A DNA stretch of 64,000 bases, taken from assembly GCF_900157385.1 (NCBI RefSeq), contig NZ_LT717700.1, forward strand, positions 558,001 through 622,000, written 5' to 3'. This stretch comes from Mycobacterium terramassiliense. Lineage in GTDB: Bacteria > Actinomycetota > Actinomycetes > Mycobacteriales > Mycobacteriaceae. Position 1 is the stretch's first letter. Every line of letters begins with the position of its first letter. The notes under the pieces were generated by a model that saw only the letters and a program-made list of their open reading frames with translations, ran no database searches and was not told where the DNA came from. Of this stretch, positions 36,598-45,818 are shown piece after piece. Made by a program: the position numbers and the translations under genes.

Positions 36598-37185
36598 ATG
36601 CGGTCGGTGCTGGTGTGGCTGGTGGTGCTTTTTTGCACCACTTTTCCGGCGCCGGCCCACGCCGAGCCCTGTCAGCAGGCCGAGCTGTTCGCCGCCGACA
36701 CCGATCCCCTGTTCGAGGCGCGGGCCACCGTGACGATCGCGCTCAGCGGCGCGGCGGTGACGGGATCGACCCCGCTCGACGGGGTGTACTGGTCGGACGC
36801 GCTGCAGCGCAACACCCGTGAGCGCTCGCTCGAATTTCACCTGTGCGGCGCCGACGGCGCGTCGCACTCCGCCGCCGAGGCGCTGCGCCGCCAGTTCGAC
36901 CAGGAAGCGGTGCTGGCCTTCGACTACCTTCCGCAGCGCGCGGGGGACGCGATCATCGTCGCGGTGCCCGGTGTCGACATCGCGCGCTTCGGCGACGCGC
37001 TGGCGGCCGATCCGGCCGCCCGCGATCGCATCCGGGGCGGGTCCGTCACCACCACCGACCACACCCTGATCCTGGTCGCCGGGGGCGACGACCGAGACGT
37101 CGCCCGCCGGCTCGTCGCCGAGGCCGGCGGGAACTGGGATGCGGCCACGATCGCCTACGGGAGGCGCGAATTCGTCGAGACATAA
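36598..37185 (+). CDS. secreted protein of unknown function divergent from imuA'
   Basis: A 195-residue protein. Residues 1-21 are a signal peptide (hydrophobic core [13 protein letters not shown], cleavage site APAHA-EP). The mature part has two Cys (EPCQQ and HLCGAD) likely to form a disulfide, and reads as two alpha/beta segments. No known domain was recognised. ATG 36598 is preceded by gagagg with 7 bases spacing; a GTG at 36583 is a weaker choice. It may correspond to Rv3395A, but this is a position-based guess. It shares its upstream region, with the LexA box, with imuA'. Confidence 0.8.
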   Translation: MRSVLVWLVVLFCTTFPAPAHAEPCQQAELFAADTDPLFEARATVTIALSGAAVTGSTPLDGVYWSDALQRNTRERSLEFHLCGADGASHSAAEALRRQFDQEAVLAFDYLPQRAGDAIIVAVPGVDIARFGDALAADPAARDRIRGGSVTTTDHTLILVAGGDDRDVARRLVAEAGGNWDAATIAYGRREFVET

Positions 37186-37227
37186 ACCAGTGCGAGGTTT
37201 TCCGGCGTGTCTTCGCAACTGGTTATG
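37181..37227. terminator. imperfect hairpin between convergent genes
   Basis: CATAAACCAGTGCGAGG (37181-37197) and CTTCGCAACTGGTTATG (37211-37227) pair with two single-base bulges around a 13-base loop. The stem includes the stop codon of the secreted-protein gene and lies 21 bases from the guaA end. It may end transcription in both directions. Confidence 0.5.
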
Positions 37228-37248
37228 TGTCGCGAAAACGGCGAGGGG

Positions 37249-38841
37249 CTACTCCCACTCGATGGTGCCGGGCGGCTTGCTGGTGACGTCCAGCACCACG
37301 CGGTTGACCTCGGGCACCTCGTTGGTGATCCGGGTCGAGATGCGCTCCAGCACCTCGTAAGGCACCCGGGTCCAGTCGGCGGTCATCGCGTCCTCGCTGG
37401 ACACCGGCCGCAGCACGATCGGGTGCCCGTAGGTGCGGTTGTCGCCCTGCACCCCGACCGAGCGCACGTCGGCCAGCAGCACCACCGGGCACTGCCAGAT
37501 CTGGTTGTCCAGGGCGGCGGCGGTCAACTCCTCGCGCGCGATCGAGTCGGCGCGCCGCAACGTGTCCAGCCGCTGCGCCGTGACCTCGCCGACGATCCGG
37601 ATTCCCAGCCCCGGCCCCGGAAAGGGCTGGCGCCCAACGATTTCCTCCGGTAGGCCCAGCTCGCGCCCGACGGCGCGCACCTCGTCCTTGAACAGCAGCC
37701 GCAGCGGCTCGACGAGCTTGAACTTCAGATCGCCCGGCAGCCCGCCGACGTTGTGGTGGCTCTTGATGTTCGCGGTGCCGCTGCCCCCGCCCGACTCCAC
37801 CACGTCGGGATACAGCGTGCCCTGCACCAGGAACTCGACCCCGTTTTCAGCGGACCCGTTGTCGCCCAGGATGTCTCGCACCGCGCCCTCGAACGCCCGG
37901 ATGAATTGCCGCCCGATGATCTTGCGCTTGCCCTCGGGGTTGGTCACCCCCGACAGCGCCTGCAGGAAGGTCTCCGCCGCGTCGACGGTGACAAGGTTGG
38001 CGCCGGTGGCGGCCACGAAGTCGCGCTGCACCTGGTCGCGCTCGCCGGCGCGCAACAGCCCGTGGTCGACGAACACACACGTCAGCCTGTCGCCGATGGC
38101 GCGCTGCACCAGCGCGGCGGCCACCGCCGAATCCACCCCGCCGGACAGCCCGCAGATCGCGTGGCCGTCCCCGATCTGCGCGCGCACCTGCTCGACGAGC
38201 GCGTCGGCGATGTTGGCGGGCGTCCAGTCCGCGCCGAGCCCGGCGAAGTCGTGCAAAAACCGGCTCAGCACCTGCTGGCCGTGCGGGGTGTGCATCACCT
38301 CCGGGTGGTACTGCACGCCGGCCAGGCGCCGCCCCCGGTTCTCGAAGGCGGCCACCGCCGCGCCCGCGCTGGAAGCGACCACGTCGAATCCGTCCGGTGC
38401 CGCGGTGACCGCGTCGCCGTGACTCATCCACACCGGCTGGATCTCCGGCAGGCCCGAATGCAGCTCGCCGCCAAGCACTTTCAGCTCGGTGCGGCCGTAC
38501 TCGCTGGTGCCGGTGTGGGCGACGGTGCCGCCCAGGGCCTGCGCCATGGCCTGAAACCCATAGCAGATGCCGAACACCGGCACCTCGAGGTCGAACAGCG
38601 CCGGATCGAGCTGCGGGGCGCCCTCGGTGTAGACGCTGGCCGGTCCACCGGAGAGCACGACCGCCACCGGGTTGCGGGCCTTGATCTCCTCGACCGTGGC
38701 GGTGTGCGGGATGACCTCGGAAAAGACCCGCGCCTCGCGGACGCGCCGGGCGATCAGCTGCGCATATTGCGCGCCGAAGTCGACGACCAGCACGGGCCGG
38801 TCGACCGGCCCGGCCGCCTCGGAGTCATCAGGTTTCGCCAC
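37249..38841 (-). CDS. guaA: GMP synthase (glutamine-hydrolysing)
   Basis: Converts XMP, ATP and glutamine to GMP, the last step after IMP dehydrogenase (guaB2, also in this window). 530 residues. Class I glutamine amidotransferase domain about 15-210: [15 protein letters not shown], nucleophile Cys93 in FGICYGFQ, and HGDAV/QYHPEV for the catalytic His-Glu. The ATP-pyrophosphatase domain follows with PP-loop [12 protein letters not shown] and the C-terminal dimerisation domain ends in [11 protein letters not shown]. It matches Rv3396c. Start ATG 38841 (MAKPDDSE). Confidence 0.97.
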   Translation of the reverse strand: MAKPDDSEAAGPVDRPVLVVDFGAQYAQLIARRVREARVFSEVIPHTATVEEIKARNPVAVVLSGGPASVYTEGAPQLDPALFDLEVPVFGICYGFQAMAQALGGTVAHTGTSEYGRTELKVLGGELHSGLPEIQPVWMSHGDAVTAAPDGFDVVASSAGAAVAAFENRGRRLAGVQYHPEVMHTPHGQQVLSRFLHDFAGLGADWTPANIADALVEQVRAQIGDGHAICGLSGGVDSAVAAALVQRAIGDRLTCVFVDHGLLRAGERDQVQRDFVAATGANLVTVDAAETFLQALSGVTNPEGKRKIIGRQFIRAFEGAVRDILGDNGSAENGVEFLVQGTLYPDVVESGGGSGTANIKSHHNVGGLPGDLKFKLVEPLRLLFKDEVRAVGRELGLPEEIVGRQPFPGPGLGIRIVGEVTAQRLDTLRRADSIAREELTAAALDNQIWQCPVVLLADVRSVGVQGDNRTYGHPIVLRPVSSEDAMTADWTRVPYEVLERISTRITNEVPEVNRVVLDVTSKPPGTIEWE

Positions 38842-38850
38842 GCCGCAAGC

Positions 38851-39240
38851 TTAGTGGCTGGGCTCGCCTTCCCCGAGCCAGCTCCTGGTGTGGCGCAACA
38901 GGGTGCCGGCGGTCCCGTCGGGCTCGGGGAGTAGCCGGAATTCGACGGACATGGTGGGCAGGTGGGGGGCGTACTGCACCCAGCACAGCCGCCGGGGCGG
39001 CAGCAGCGAGGTCACGCGGCACAGCGCGGTGTCGTCGCCGCCGACGCGGTGACGGATCAGGCGAAACGACGTGCCCACCTGGAGCCGTTCATCGTCGGCG
39101 GCGTGCTCGACGGCGTCCCAGGTGTCGTACCACTCCGTGATGCCGGCGACGGTGGTGATCAGCTCCCACACCCGCTCCGGCGGCGCGGCGATGCGGATCG
39201 AGTCGGACAGCGTCTGCGGGGTGGCGCGGCGGAGGTTCAT
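38851..39240 (-). CDS. SRPBCC (polyketide cyclase/START-like) protein
   Basis: A 129-residue SRPBCC-fold protein with a hydrophobic ligand cavity. Family marks are [20 protein letters not shown] (N-terminal strand), [27 protein letters not shown] and a C-terminal [10 protein letters not shown]. The ATG at 39240 overlaps the mmpL stop as ATGA, so it is the third gene of an mmpS-mmpL operon. It might bind or present the lipid that the transporter moves; this is inference. It is followed after 9 bases by guaA on the same strand, and read-through is possible. Confidence 0.85.
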   Translation of the reverse strand: MNLRRATPQTLSDSIRIAAPPERVWELITTVAGITEWYDTWDAVEHAADDERLQVGTSFRLIRHRVGGDDTALCRVTSLLPPRRLCWVQYAPHLPTMSVEFRLLPEPDGTAGTLLRHTRSWLGEGEPSH

Positions 39241-42068
39241 GAGTGCACGCTTTCGGGGGCGCTCTGGGTCAAAACGGTGTCGGGCCGCTGCGCGCGACGG
39301 CCGATGCCCACCCGCCGGGGCCACCAGAACCAGCGCCCGAGCAGGGCGGCGATCGCGGGTGTCATCAGCGACCGCACCACCAGCGTGTCGAAGAGGAGCC
39401 CGATGCCGACGGTCGTGCCGAACTGACCGATGATCCGCAGATCGCTGACCACGAAGGACGACATGGTGAACGCGAACACCAGGCCCGCCGAGGTCACCAC
39501 CGCACCCGTTCCGCCCATCGCGCGGATGATGCCCGTCTTGATGCCGGCCCCGATCTCCTCCTTGAACCTCGACACCAGCAACAGGTTGTAGTCCGATCCC
39601 ACGGCCAGCAGGATGATGACGGCCATCGCTATCACCAACCAGTGCAACGGAATACCGAGGATGTCCTGCCACACCAGCACCGACAGTCCGAACGAGGCGC
39701 CCAACGACAGCACCACGGTGCCGATGATGACCAGGGCCGCGATGACGCTTCCGGTGATGACCAGCATGATGATAAAGATCAGGCAGGCCGCCGCGATTCC
39801 GGCGATCAGCAGATCGTATTTGGCCGCGCCGCTCATGTCCTTGTACGTCGGCGCCGTGCCGCCCAGGTAGATCTTGGCCTCTGCCAAGGGAGTTCCCTTG
39901 ACGGCGTGCCGCGCGGCCCGCTCGATCGCGTCGACGCGCGAGATGCCTTCGGGGGTGGCGGGATCCCCTTCGTGGGTGATGATGAGGCGGGCGGCCTTGC
40001 CATCGGGCGAGAGGAACATCGCCAGGCCGCGTTTGAAGTCGGGGTTGTCGAAGACCTCCGGCGGAAGGTAGAAGGAATCGTCGTTTTTGGCCGCGTCGAA
40101 CGCCTGCCCCATCGCGGACGCGTTCTGCTGCGCGGCGTCCATCTGGTCCAACAGGCCCGCGAACGTGCTGTACATCGTCATCGTCATCGTGCGCATGGTC
40201 GTCGTGGCGTCGATGATCGGCGGCAGCAGCGAGACCAGTTGCGGCAGCAGGCTGTCCAGCCGGTCGGTGTCGTTGACCAGACCGCCCAGGTCGTCGGTGA
40301 CCTTGTCGACGCCGTCGAGCGCATCGAACGCCGATCGCAACGCCCAGCAGACGGGAATGTCGAAGCAGTGCCGCTCCCAATAGAGGTAGCCGCGCAGCGG
40401 CCGGAAGAAATCGTCGAAATCGGCGATCCGATCGCGCACTTCGCTCGTGTCCGCGACGATCTGCTTCGTCCGGCCCGCGACGTCGTGGGTGGTGCCGGCG
40501 AGCTGACGCATGAGGGCGAGCATGCGTTGCATGGTGTCGATGACGCCCGTCATTTGATCGGCGATGGCCCGCATGTCGGCCATCCGGTCGTGCAGGTACT
40601 TCATGTTCTCGGTCAGCGTGGTCCCCTGCATGCTGATCTGAAAGGGTATGGAGGTGTGCGTGATCGGGGCGCCCAGCGGCCTGGTGATGGACTGGACCCG
40701 CGCGACGCCGTCGGCCCCGAAGACGCCTTTGGCCACCCGGTCCAGGACGAGCATGTCGGCGGGATTGCGCATGTCGTGGTCGGACTGGATCAACAACAGG
40801 TCGGGATTGAGCCGCGCGGGCGAGAAGTGCCGGTCGGCCGCGGCGTACCCGATGTTCGACGGTGTGGTCCGGGGAAGGTAATTGCGGTCGTTGTAGCTCG
40901 TCGTGAACGACGGCAGTGCCAGTAGCCCGACGAGCGCGGCCGCGGAGGTCGCCGCGAGTATCGGTGCGGGCCAGCGGACGACGGCGGTTCCCACCCGTCG
41001 CCACCCCCGCGTCTTGATCTTGCGTTTCGGATCGAAAAGGCCGAAGCGGCTGCCCAGCGTGATGATGGCCGGACCCAACGTGAGCGCGCTCGCCACCAGC
41101 GTGAACATCCCGATCGCGCACGGCGCGCCCAGGGTTTGGAAATAGGGCAGCCTGGTGAAGCTCAGGCAGAACATCGCGCCGGCGATGGTCAGGCCCGAGC
41201 CCAGGACCACATGAGCGCTGCCGCGAAACATGGTGTAGTAGGCGGCTTCTGTGTCCTGGCCCGCCTGACGGGCCTCCTGATATCGGCCCACGATGAAGAT
41301 CGCGTAATCCGTGCCCGCGGCGATCGCGAGGATCGGAAGGATTTGCACCGCAAAGGTCGAGAGCCCGAGGACGCCGCGGTCGCCGAGGAATGCGATCACC
41401 CCCTGCACGGCCGGCAATTCGATGAAGACCATCAGCAGCGTCAGCAGGACGGTGACCAGCGAGCGGTACACGATCAGCAGCATCGCGACGATGACCGCGA
41501 CGGTCACGCCCATCACCTTGCGAGCGCTCTTGTTGCCGAATTCGAGCTGATCGGTGGTGACGGCCGCGGGGCCCGCGACGTAGGCCCTGATGCCGTTGGG
41601 CGCCTGCGCGTTTGACACGATGCGCCGCACGGCGTCGACGGACTCGTTGGCCAGCGTCTCGCCTTGGCGACCGGCGAGGAAAACCTGGACGTAGGCGGCC
41701 TTGCCGTCGGCGCTCTGTGACCCGGCCGCGGTGAGCGGATCGCCCCAGAAGTTCTGGACGTGCTCGACGTGCTTGTGATCCTGCCCGAGCTTGCGGACTA
41801 GGTCGTCGTAAAACCGGTGCGCCGGATCGCCCAGCGGCGTTTGGCCCTCGAGGACGACCATGACCGCGCTGTCGGAGTCGAATTCTCCGAACAGCCGGCC
41901 GATCCGCTTCATCGCCTGGATCGCCGGGGCGTCGTCGGGGCTCATCGACACGGCGTGCGCTTCCCCGATCGCCTCCAGTTGCGGCACAGCGATATTGGTG
42001 AGCGCCGCAAGCCCCAGCCAGAACAGCAGGATCGGCACCGAAAGCCGGCGAACCGTCCGCGCGATCAC
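39237..42068 (-). CDS. MmpL family lipid transporter (RND type)
   Basis: A 943-residue RND-superfamily membrane transporter. Two repeats, each with one TM helix, a large periplasmic domain, then five TM helices. The proton-relay Asp-Tyr pairs are in [18 protein letters not shown] (repeat 1) and [17 protein letters not shown] (repeat 2). The second periplasmic part has a long coiled coil (about 470-640), typical of the MmpL4/5 siderophore-type clade. It is coupled to mmpS upstream by a 4-base overlap. Substrate unknown. It occupies the place between guaA and Rv3400, where M. tuberculosis has phyA and idsA1. Confidence 0.93.
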   Translation of the reverse strand: MIARTVRRLSVPILLFWLGLAALTNIAVPQLEAIGEAHAVSMSPDDAPAIQAMKRIGRLFGEFDSDSAVMVVLEGQTPLGDPAHRFYDDLVRKLGQDHKHVEHVQNFWGDPLTAAGSQSADGKAAYVQVFLAGRQGETLANESVDAVRRIVSNAQAPNGIRAYVAGPAAVTTDQLEFGNKSARKVMGVTVAVIVAMLLIVYRSLVTVLLTLLMVFIELPAVQGVIAFLGDRGVLGLSTFAVQILPILAIAAGTDYAIFIVGRYQEARQAGQDTEAAYYTMFRGSAHVVLGSGLTIAGAMFCLSFTRLPYFQTLGAPCAIGMFTLVASALTLGPAIITLGSRFGLFDPKRKIKTRGWRRVGTAVVRWPAPILAATSAAALVGLLALPSFTTSYNDRNYLPRTTPSNIGYAAADRHFSPARLNPDLLLIQSDHDMRNPADMLVLDRVAKGVFGADGVARVQSITRPLGAPITHTSIPFQISMQGTTLTENMKYLHDRMADMRAIADQMTGVIDTMQRMLALMRQLAGTTHDVAGRTKQIVADTSEVRDRIADFDDFFRPLRGYLYWERHCFDIPVCWALRSAFDALDGVDKVTDDLGGLVNDTDRLDSLLPQLVSLLPPIIDATTTMRTMTMTMYSTFAGLLDQMDAAQQNASAMGQAFDAAKNDDSFYLPPEVFDNPDFKRGLAMFLSPDGKAARLIITHEGDPATPEGISRVDAIERAARHAVKGTPLAEAKIYLGGTAPTYKDMSGAAKYDLLIAGIAAACLIFIIMLVITGSVIAALVIIGTVVLSLGASFGLSVLVWQDILGIPLHWLVIAMAVIILLAVGSDYNLLLVSRFKEEIGAGIKTGIIRAMGGTGAVVTSAGLVFAFTMSSFVVSDLRIIGQFGTTVGIGLLFDTLVVRSLMTPAIAALLGRWFWWPRRVGIGRRAQRPDTVLTQSAPESVHS

Positions 42069-42493
42069 GCCGACTTCACCAGGCAGAAGGTCTGGGGGTG
42101 GATTCCCGCCATGGTGCGCTGGGCCTTGATATCGCCGTTCACGATGATTCGGCAGCCGATGTTGTCATCGTCGCCCTGCGCCACGACGTTGACGCTGACC
42201 GCGGGCGCGGTCGTGGCCACGCTGTACGTCCATGGCAGCCGCGTGCCGTCGACGCGCTGCGGCACGGCGTCGACATCGAGGTAGTTGATGTCGGCAACGC
42301 TGCCCGCCGGGCCGAAGACCTCCATCGTTACGTGCTTGGGATTGAAGGGTTTGATGTCGTCGGCGCGGGCGCCGACGGCCGACGCGGCGACCCGAGCGCC
42401 GAAGACGCCGTGCAGCCGGTAGACGGCGAAACCCGCGAGGGCGACCAGGACCACGACGACCAGCGGGATCCACGCGCGTTTGACGACAGCCAT
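42065..42493 (-). CDS. MmpS family membrane protein
   Basis: Accessory protein for the MmpL transporter, 142 residues. One N-terminal membrane helix ([19 protein letters not shown]) and an exported beta-sandwich domain with paired Cys (IGCRI and TFCLV). The ATG at 42493 follows ggag with 5 bases spacing; a GTG at 42499 is also in frame. The stop overlaps the mmpL start by 4 bases. The 195-base region upstream carries several palindromes and is shared with a divergent SDR operon. Confidence 0.92.
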   Translation of the reverse strand: MAVVKRAWIPLVVVVLVALAGFAVYRLHGVFGARVAASAVGARADDIKPFNPKHVTMEVFGPAGSVADINYLDVDAVPQRVDGTRLPWTYSVATTAPAVSVNVVAQGDDDNIGCRIIVNGDIKAQRTMAGIHPQTFCLVKSA

Positions 42494-42517
42494 CCCCACT
42501 CCAGGTCTTTGGGCACT

Positions 42518-42537
42518 AGTAAGTCAGCTGACCAACA
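42518..42537. promoter_or_regulatory. TetR-type operator upstream of mmpS
   Basis: AGTAAGTCAGCTGACCAACA is an imperfect dyad with a perfect central GTCAGCTGAC (42523-42532). Its outer bases match a second dyad at 42629 (13 of 20 identical), close to the divergent SDR start. It lies 24 bases before mmpS. Binding by the TetR at 44353 is inferred. Confidence 0.55.
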
Positions 42538-42574
42538 CAGTAGCGGCGCGGGTGCGTGCGCGCAATCGGTTTGT

Positions 42575-42592
42575 GGAGCGCATATGCGTTCC
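42575..42592. promoter_or_regulatory. 18-base palindrome in the mmpS/SDR intergenic region
   Basis: GGAGCGCATATGCGTTCC is a dyad with a single mismatched pair around a perfect CGCATATGCG. It lies midway between the two divergent starts and differs in sequence from the two TetR-type sites on either side, so it may serve another regulator. Confidence 0.45.
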
Positions 42593-42628
42593 GGCTGTTC
42601 TACGTCTTGTCAGCTGGTCGCGTCCAGT

Positions 42629-42648
42629 AGTAAGTTGTGTAACTAACT
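42629..42648. promoter_or_regulatory. TetR-type operator upstream of the SDR operon
   Basis: AGTAAGTTGTGTAACTAACT is an imperfect dyad (7 of 10 pairs), 39 bases before the SDR start. It shares its outer AGTAAGT...AC.AAC pattern with the site beside mmpS. Confidence 0.55.
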
Positions 42649-42687
42649 CTGAACATCCCCTAAGGGGCCGACGAAAGGTCAACCACC

Positions 42688-43491
42688 ATGAGGATCAACG
42701 CACATCGGTTCGGCCCCTGGGCGGTCGTGACGGGGGCGTCATCGGGGATCGGACGCGAGTTCGCTCACCAGCTCGCCGACGCTGGCATCAACGTGGTCCT
42801 GGTGGCGCGGCGCCTGGCCGTGCTGCAGGAACTGGGCCCGGCGCTGGCCCGTGGCTACGGTGTCGACTATCGCGCCGTCGGCGTCGACCTGTCCGACCCC
42901 GGCATGCTGACCCCGATCATCGAGGCCACCAACGACATCGACGTCGGATTGCTGGTGTCCAACGCCGGCGAGGCGCTGCCCGGGCCGTTTGTGGAATCCG
43001 ATCTGCAGGCGCAGCGGGCGATCCTGCGGCTCAATACCGCCGCGCATCTGGGCCTGAGCCACCACTTCGGCGAACGAATGGCGCGGCGCGGTCGCGGCGG
43101 CATCGTGCTGGTCTCCGCGCTGGGGGCCACTCATGGCGTGCCCTACCTGGCGCACACCGCGGCGACCAAGGCCTATGTGTCGAGCCTCGGCGCCGGCCTG
43201 CACGGCGAGCTGGCGAAGCAGGGGGTGCACGTCACGGTGCTCCACCCGGGGCCCACCCGCACGCCGGCGCTCGCCGTGTTCGGGCTGGACCCCGACAAGA
43301 TGCCGATATCGCCCATGGCACCGGAGGTTTGCGCCCGCGAGGCGTTGCGCGCGCTGGAGCGCAATCGGGCGAACTGCATACCGGGCCGGGTCAACCGGGT
43401 GACCGCCGCGCTCGTGCCGGCGTCGGTCACCCGCTCGATGATGTCGCGGATGTTGCTACGGCCCAGCCGCGTCGAGACGGCCAGCCGATAG
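42688..43491 (+). CDS. SDR family protein lacking the catalytic Tyr
   Basis: A 267-residue classical SDR fold: VVTGASSGIGREFA cofactor loop (about 14-27), SNAGEALPG, and a central Ser in VLVSALGATHG. Where the catalytic YxxxK is expected the sequence reads HTAATK: Thr157 at the Tyr position, with Lys161 kept. Redox activity is therefore doubtful and the protein may be a structural or altered-function member. It is first in an SDR-SDR-TetR operon (12 bases to the next gene) divergent from mmpS-mmpL. The tail is basic (SRMLLRPSRVETASR). Confidence 0.87.
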   Translation: MRINAHRFGPWAVVTGASSGIGREFAHQLADAGINVVLVARRLAVLQELGPALARGYGVDYRAVGVDLSDPGMLTPIIEATNDIDVGLLVSNAGEALPGPFVESDLQAQRAILRLNTAAHLGLSHHFGERMARRGRGGIVLVSALGATHGVPYLAHTAATKAYVSSLGAGLHGELAKQGVHVTVLHPGPTRTPALAVFGLDPDKMPISPMAPEVCAREALRALERNRANCIPGRVNRVTAALVPASVTRSMMSRMLLRPSRVETASR

Positions 43492-43503
43492 GTCCTGGAT
43501 ACG

Positions 43504-44340
43504 ATGGACAAGCCGATCTGCCTCATCACCGGGGCCACCGACGGCATTGGCAAGGTCACCGCGGCGGCGCTTGCCCGCGAGGGCTACACCGTCGTGCTGG
43601 CCGCGCGCAGCGAGGCCAAGGCGGCGGCGGTGACGTCCGAAATCGTGGCGGCCACCGGCAACCGCGACGTCGATTACCTCACCGCCGACCTCCGGTCGCT
43701 TTCCCAGCTGCACCGGCTGGCCGACGCGTTCACGGCACGCCACCCGCGGCTGGACGTCCTGCTCAACAACGCCGGCGTCGTCATGCCGCGACGCGAGCTG
43801 ACCGAGGACGGCTACGAGACGACGTTTCAGGTCAACTACCTCGCGCACTTCTATCTCACCCAGTTGCTGCTCGGCGCACTGGAAGCGAGCCCGCAGGGCA
43901 GGGTCATCAACCTGAGCTCGAGCGTGTACCGGGCCGGCAAGTTCGAGCCGGACAACCTGCAGGGCGAACGGCGGTTCTCCACCATCGGCGCATACGCCGC
44001 GTCCAAACTGTGCGTGCTGCTGTTCACCATCGAGCTGGCGCAGCGGCTGGGACCGGCCCGCGTGACGGCAAACGCCGTGCACCCCGGCGTCGTCAGGACG
44101 CCGATGATGCGCGGGGCGGAAGGGATCTTCCGCGCGATCTCCTATGCCGCGCTGCCGTTTTCACGGTCCGCGGAAAAGGGCGCCGCCACGTCGGTATTCC
44201 TCGCCGGCTCTCCGGACGCGTCGCGCGTTTCCGGGCAATACTTTGCTAATGCCAAGCCGAAGAAGGTCAAGACCGCCCACAACACCCCGGAGAACCGGGA
44301 CCGGCTGTGGAACCTGAGCATGGACGCGTGCCGTCTATAG
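43504..44340 (+). CDS. SDR family oxidoreductase (retinol dehydrogenase-like)
   Basis: A 278-residue SDR with all catalytic parts: LITGATDGIGKVTA, ADLRSLSQL, NNAGVVMPRREL, a Ser in NLSSSVYRAG and the pair YAASK. The pattern resembles WW-domain-oxidoreductase/retinol-dehydrogenase-type SDRs that act on hydrophobic alcohols or ketones, often with NADP. It follows the degenerate SDR by 12 bases and is followed after 12 bases by a TetR gene. The two SDRs may form a heteromer; this is speculation. Substrate unknown, possibly the MmpL cargo. Confidence 0.88.
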   Translation: MDKPICLITGATDGIGKVTAAALAREGYTVVLAARSEAKAAAVTSEIVAATGNRDVDYLTADLRSLSQLHRLADAFTARHPRLDVLLNNAGVVMPRRELTEDGYETTFQVNYLAHFYLTQLLLGALEASPQGRVINLSSSVYRAGKFEPDNLQGERRFSTIGAYAASKLCVLLFTIELAQRLGPARVTANAVHPGVVRTPMMRGAEGIFRAISYAALPFSRSAEKGAATSVFLAGSPDASRVSGQYFANAKPKKVKTAHNTPENRDRLWNLSMDACRL

Positions 44341-44352
44341 TCCGTGAGTGAT

Positions 44353-44919
44353 ATGGCTGACTCAACCGGCAAGCGGGAGCGACTGATCGCCGCCGCATGC
44401 GACCTGTTTTACCGCCAGGGCATCGCGGGCACCACACTCGCGCACATCGCGGAGGCCGCCGAGGTGCCCCTGGGCAACGTGTACTACTACTTCAAGACCA
44501 AAGACGACATCGTGGCCGCCGTCGTCGAGGCGCGCACCGAGGAAATCCGCTCCGCGACCGCGGCCCTGCAGCGCCGGCACGGCAGCCCCAAGGCTCGCCT
44601 CAAGGCGCTCGTGGCAATGCTGTCCGAGTCCCGCGACACGATCGCCGAGCACGGCTGTCCGCTCGGGAGCCTGTGCACCGAACTCGGCAACCAGCCGGGC
44701 CAATCCCCCGCCCTGACCGCTCCAATCATGCAGACCCTGCTGGACTGGGCCGAGCAGCAGTTCCGGGACATGGGCCGTCGCGACGCCCGCGACCTGGCGC
44801 TCGAACTCGTCATCGCCTACGAGGGCAGCGCCGTGCTCACCAATGCCCTGGCCAAGCCCGAAGTCATGGCCCACCAGGCCCGCCGGCTCGAAAAGTGGAT
44901 CAACTCCTTGCAGGTCTGA
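44353..44919 (+). CDS. TetR/AcrR family regulator
   Basis: A 188-residue TetR regulator. The N-terminal HTH is about residues 9-55: RERLIAAACDLFYRQGIAGTTLAHIAEAAEVPLGNVYYYFKTKDD (split). The C-terminal ligand domain includes HGCPLGSLCTELGNQP, typical of the TetR_C group that senses fatty-acyl or hydrophobic ligands. ATG 44353 is used; a GTG at 44344 is three codons upstream. It is last in the SDR-SDR-TetR operon and likely represses that operon and mmpS-mmpL through the paired dyads at 42518 and 42629. Confidence 0.9.
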   Translation: MADSTGKRERLIAAACDLFYRQGIAGTTLAHIAEAAEVPLGNVYYYFKTKDDIVAAVVEARTEEIRSATAALQRRHGSPKARLKALVAMLSESRDTIAEHGCPLGSLCTELGNQPGQSPALTAPIMQTLLDWAEQQFRDMGRRDARDLALELVIAYEGSAVLTNALAKPEVMAHQARRLEKWINSLQV

Positions 44920-45005
44920 CGCCACGATCGATAATCGGGTGCCGGCGTCACGTCGGTTTCGATCGTGCCGCGTCGTCGTCCGACGCCGCGGAAATCCGGA
45001 AGCAG

Positions 45006-45158
45006 ATGCGGCGCGAAACACGCACGGCCATGACGATGTTCGCCTTCGACCTCGCCCGCACCGGAAAGCTTCGGGTCGGCGCCACACACGCGCGCGACGT
45101 CCCGTGGACGTACCACGCGCCCGAGCTCTACGACGGGATCGACGCCCCGCTCGGCTAG
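45006..45158 (+). pseudogene. possible C-terminal gene remnant
   Basis: The region 44920-45166 has no clear gene. From 45006 a 50-codon stretch reads MRRETRTAMTMFAFDLARTG then KLRVGATHARDVPWTYHAPE and ends at TAG 45156-45158. It has natural-looking protein composition but no recognised domain. It could be the end of a lost gene or a small protein; a weak ggaag lies just upstream. Confidence 0.25.
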
Positions 45159-45166
45159 CGCGAGCC

Positions 45167-45745
45167 CTACGGCGAGCCCGAGGCGGCCTGGATCACCGCG
45201 TCGACGACGCTGCGGATTCGAGCGGCGGCCCGGTCCGGGTCGGGCTGACCGGCGTCGAGCCAGGCGATGACGGCGTCGATCGTCATGGTGGGCAGCAGTC
45301 GCGCGGCCCAGTTGCGCCATTGGTCGTCGGCGATGCCCGCCAGGTGGCGGCGGGTGATGTCGGCCGAACCCTCGACGAGGGTGTCGATCATGTCGCGAAA
45401 CTCCGCTTCGGTTGCGGCATAACGGTAGAGCAGCCGGAAGGTGTCCGGATCCGCTGCGGCAGCGCGGATTAGCGCCGGGATACTGGCGTCGTCGAACTCA
45501 TCCGGCCCGGTGGCTTCGCGAAGCCGCGCGTGGCCACTCTCGATGACTTCCCGATACAGGTCGGCCTTCGATGCGAAGTGCCGGTACAGGATCACCGGGG
45601 TCACGCCGGCTTCCGCCGCGATGGCATCGAGCCCCGTGTTCGCGAAGCCGCCACGGGCGAAGGCGCGCGTGGCGGCCTCGAGGATCTGCTCCCGGCGCTG
45701 GGCGCGGGGCATCCGCCGGGTCGACTCGGATCGGACCACCGTCAC
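45167..45745 (-). CDS. TetR/AcrR family regulator
   Basis: A 192-residue TetR protein. HTH about residues 15-60: RREQILEAATRAFARGGFANTGLDAIAAEAGVTPVILYRHFASKADL (split). The C-terminal part includes LLYRYAATEAEFRDMIDTLVEG and a final DAVIQAA. It is divergent from the cytochrome P450 gene and a palindromic operator lies between them, so it probably represses itself and the P450/peroxiredoxin pair. Confidence 0.92.
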   Translation of the reverse strand: MTVVRSESTRRMPRAQRREQILEAATRAFARGGFANTGLDAIAAEAGVTPVILYRHFASKADLYREVIESGHARLREATGPDEFDDASIPALIRAAAADPDTFRLLYRYAATEAEFRDMIDTLVEGSADITRRHLAGIADDQWRNWAARLLPTMTIDAVIAWLDAGQPDPDRAAARIRSVVDAVIQAASGSP

Positions 45746-45774
45746 CTCAAACCCCTCTGTTGTCTAGAGCGCAG

Positions 45775-45794
45775 TGTACAAGTAATCTTGTATA
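45775..45794. promoter_or_regulatory. TetR operator between regulator and P450
   Basis: TGTACAAGTAATCTTGTATA is an inverted repeat with 7 of 8 paired bases per half-site and a 4-base spacer. A third half-site (tatacaag) follows at about 45803. It lies 24 bases before the P450 ATG and 29 before the TetR start. Confidence 0.7.
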
Positions 45795-45818
45795 TCTGAC
45801 CCTATACAAGGCGGTCCG

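Noticed and set aside
36498..36641. Upstream extension of imuA' across the LexA box
   Set aside because: An operator would lie inside the coding sequence; ATG 36497 has a good ribosome site.
39241..41121. Long minus-strand frame continuous with the SRPBCC gene
   Set aside because: It is a shadow of mmpL in another frame; the SRPBCC similarity begins at ATG 39240.
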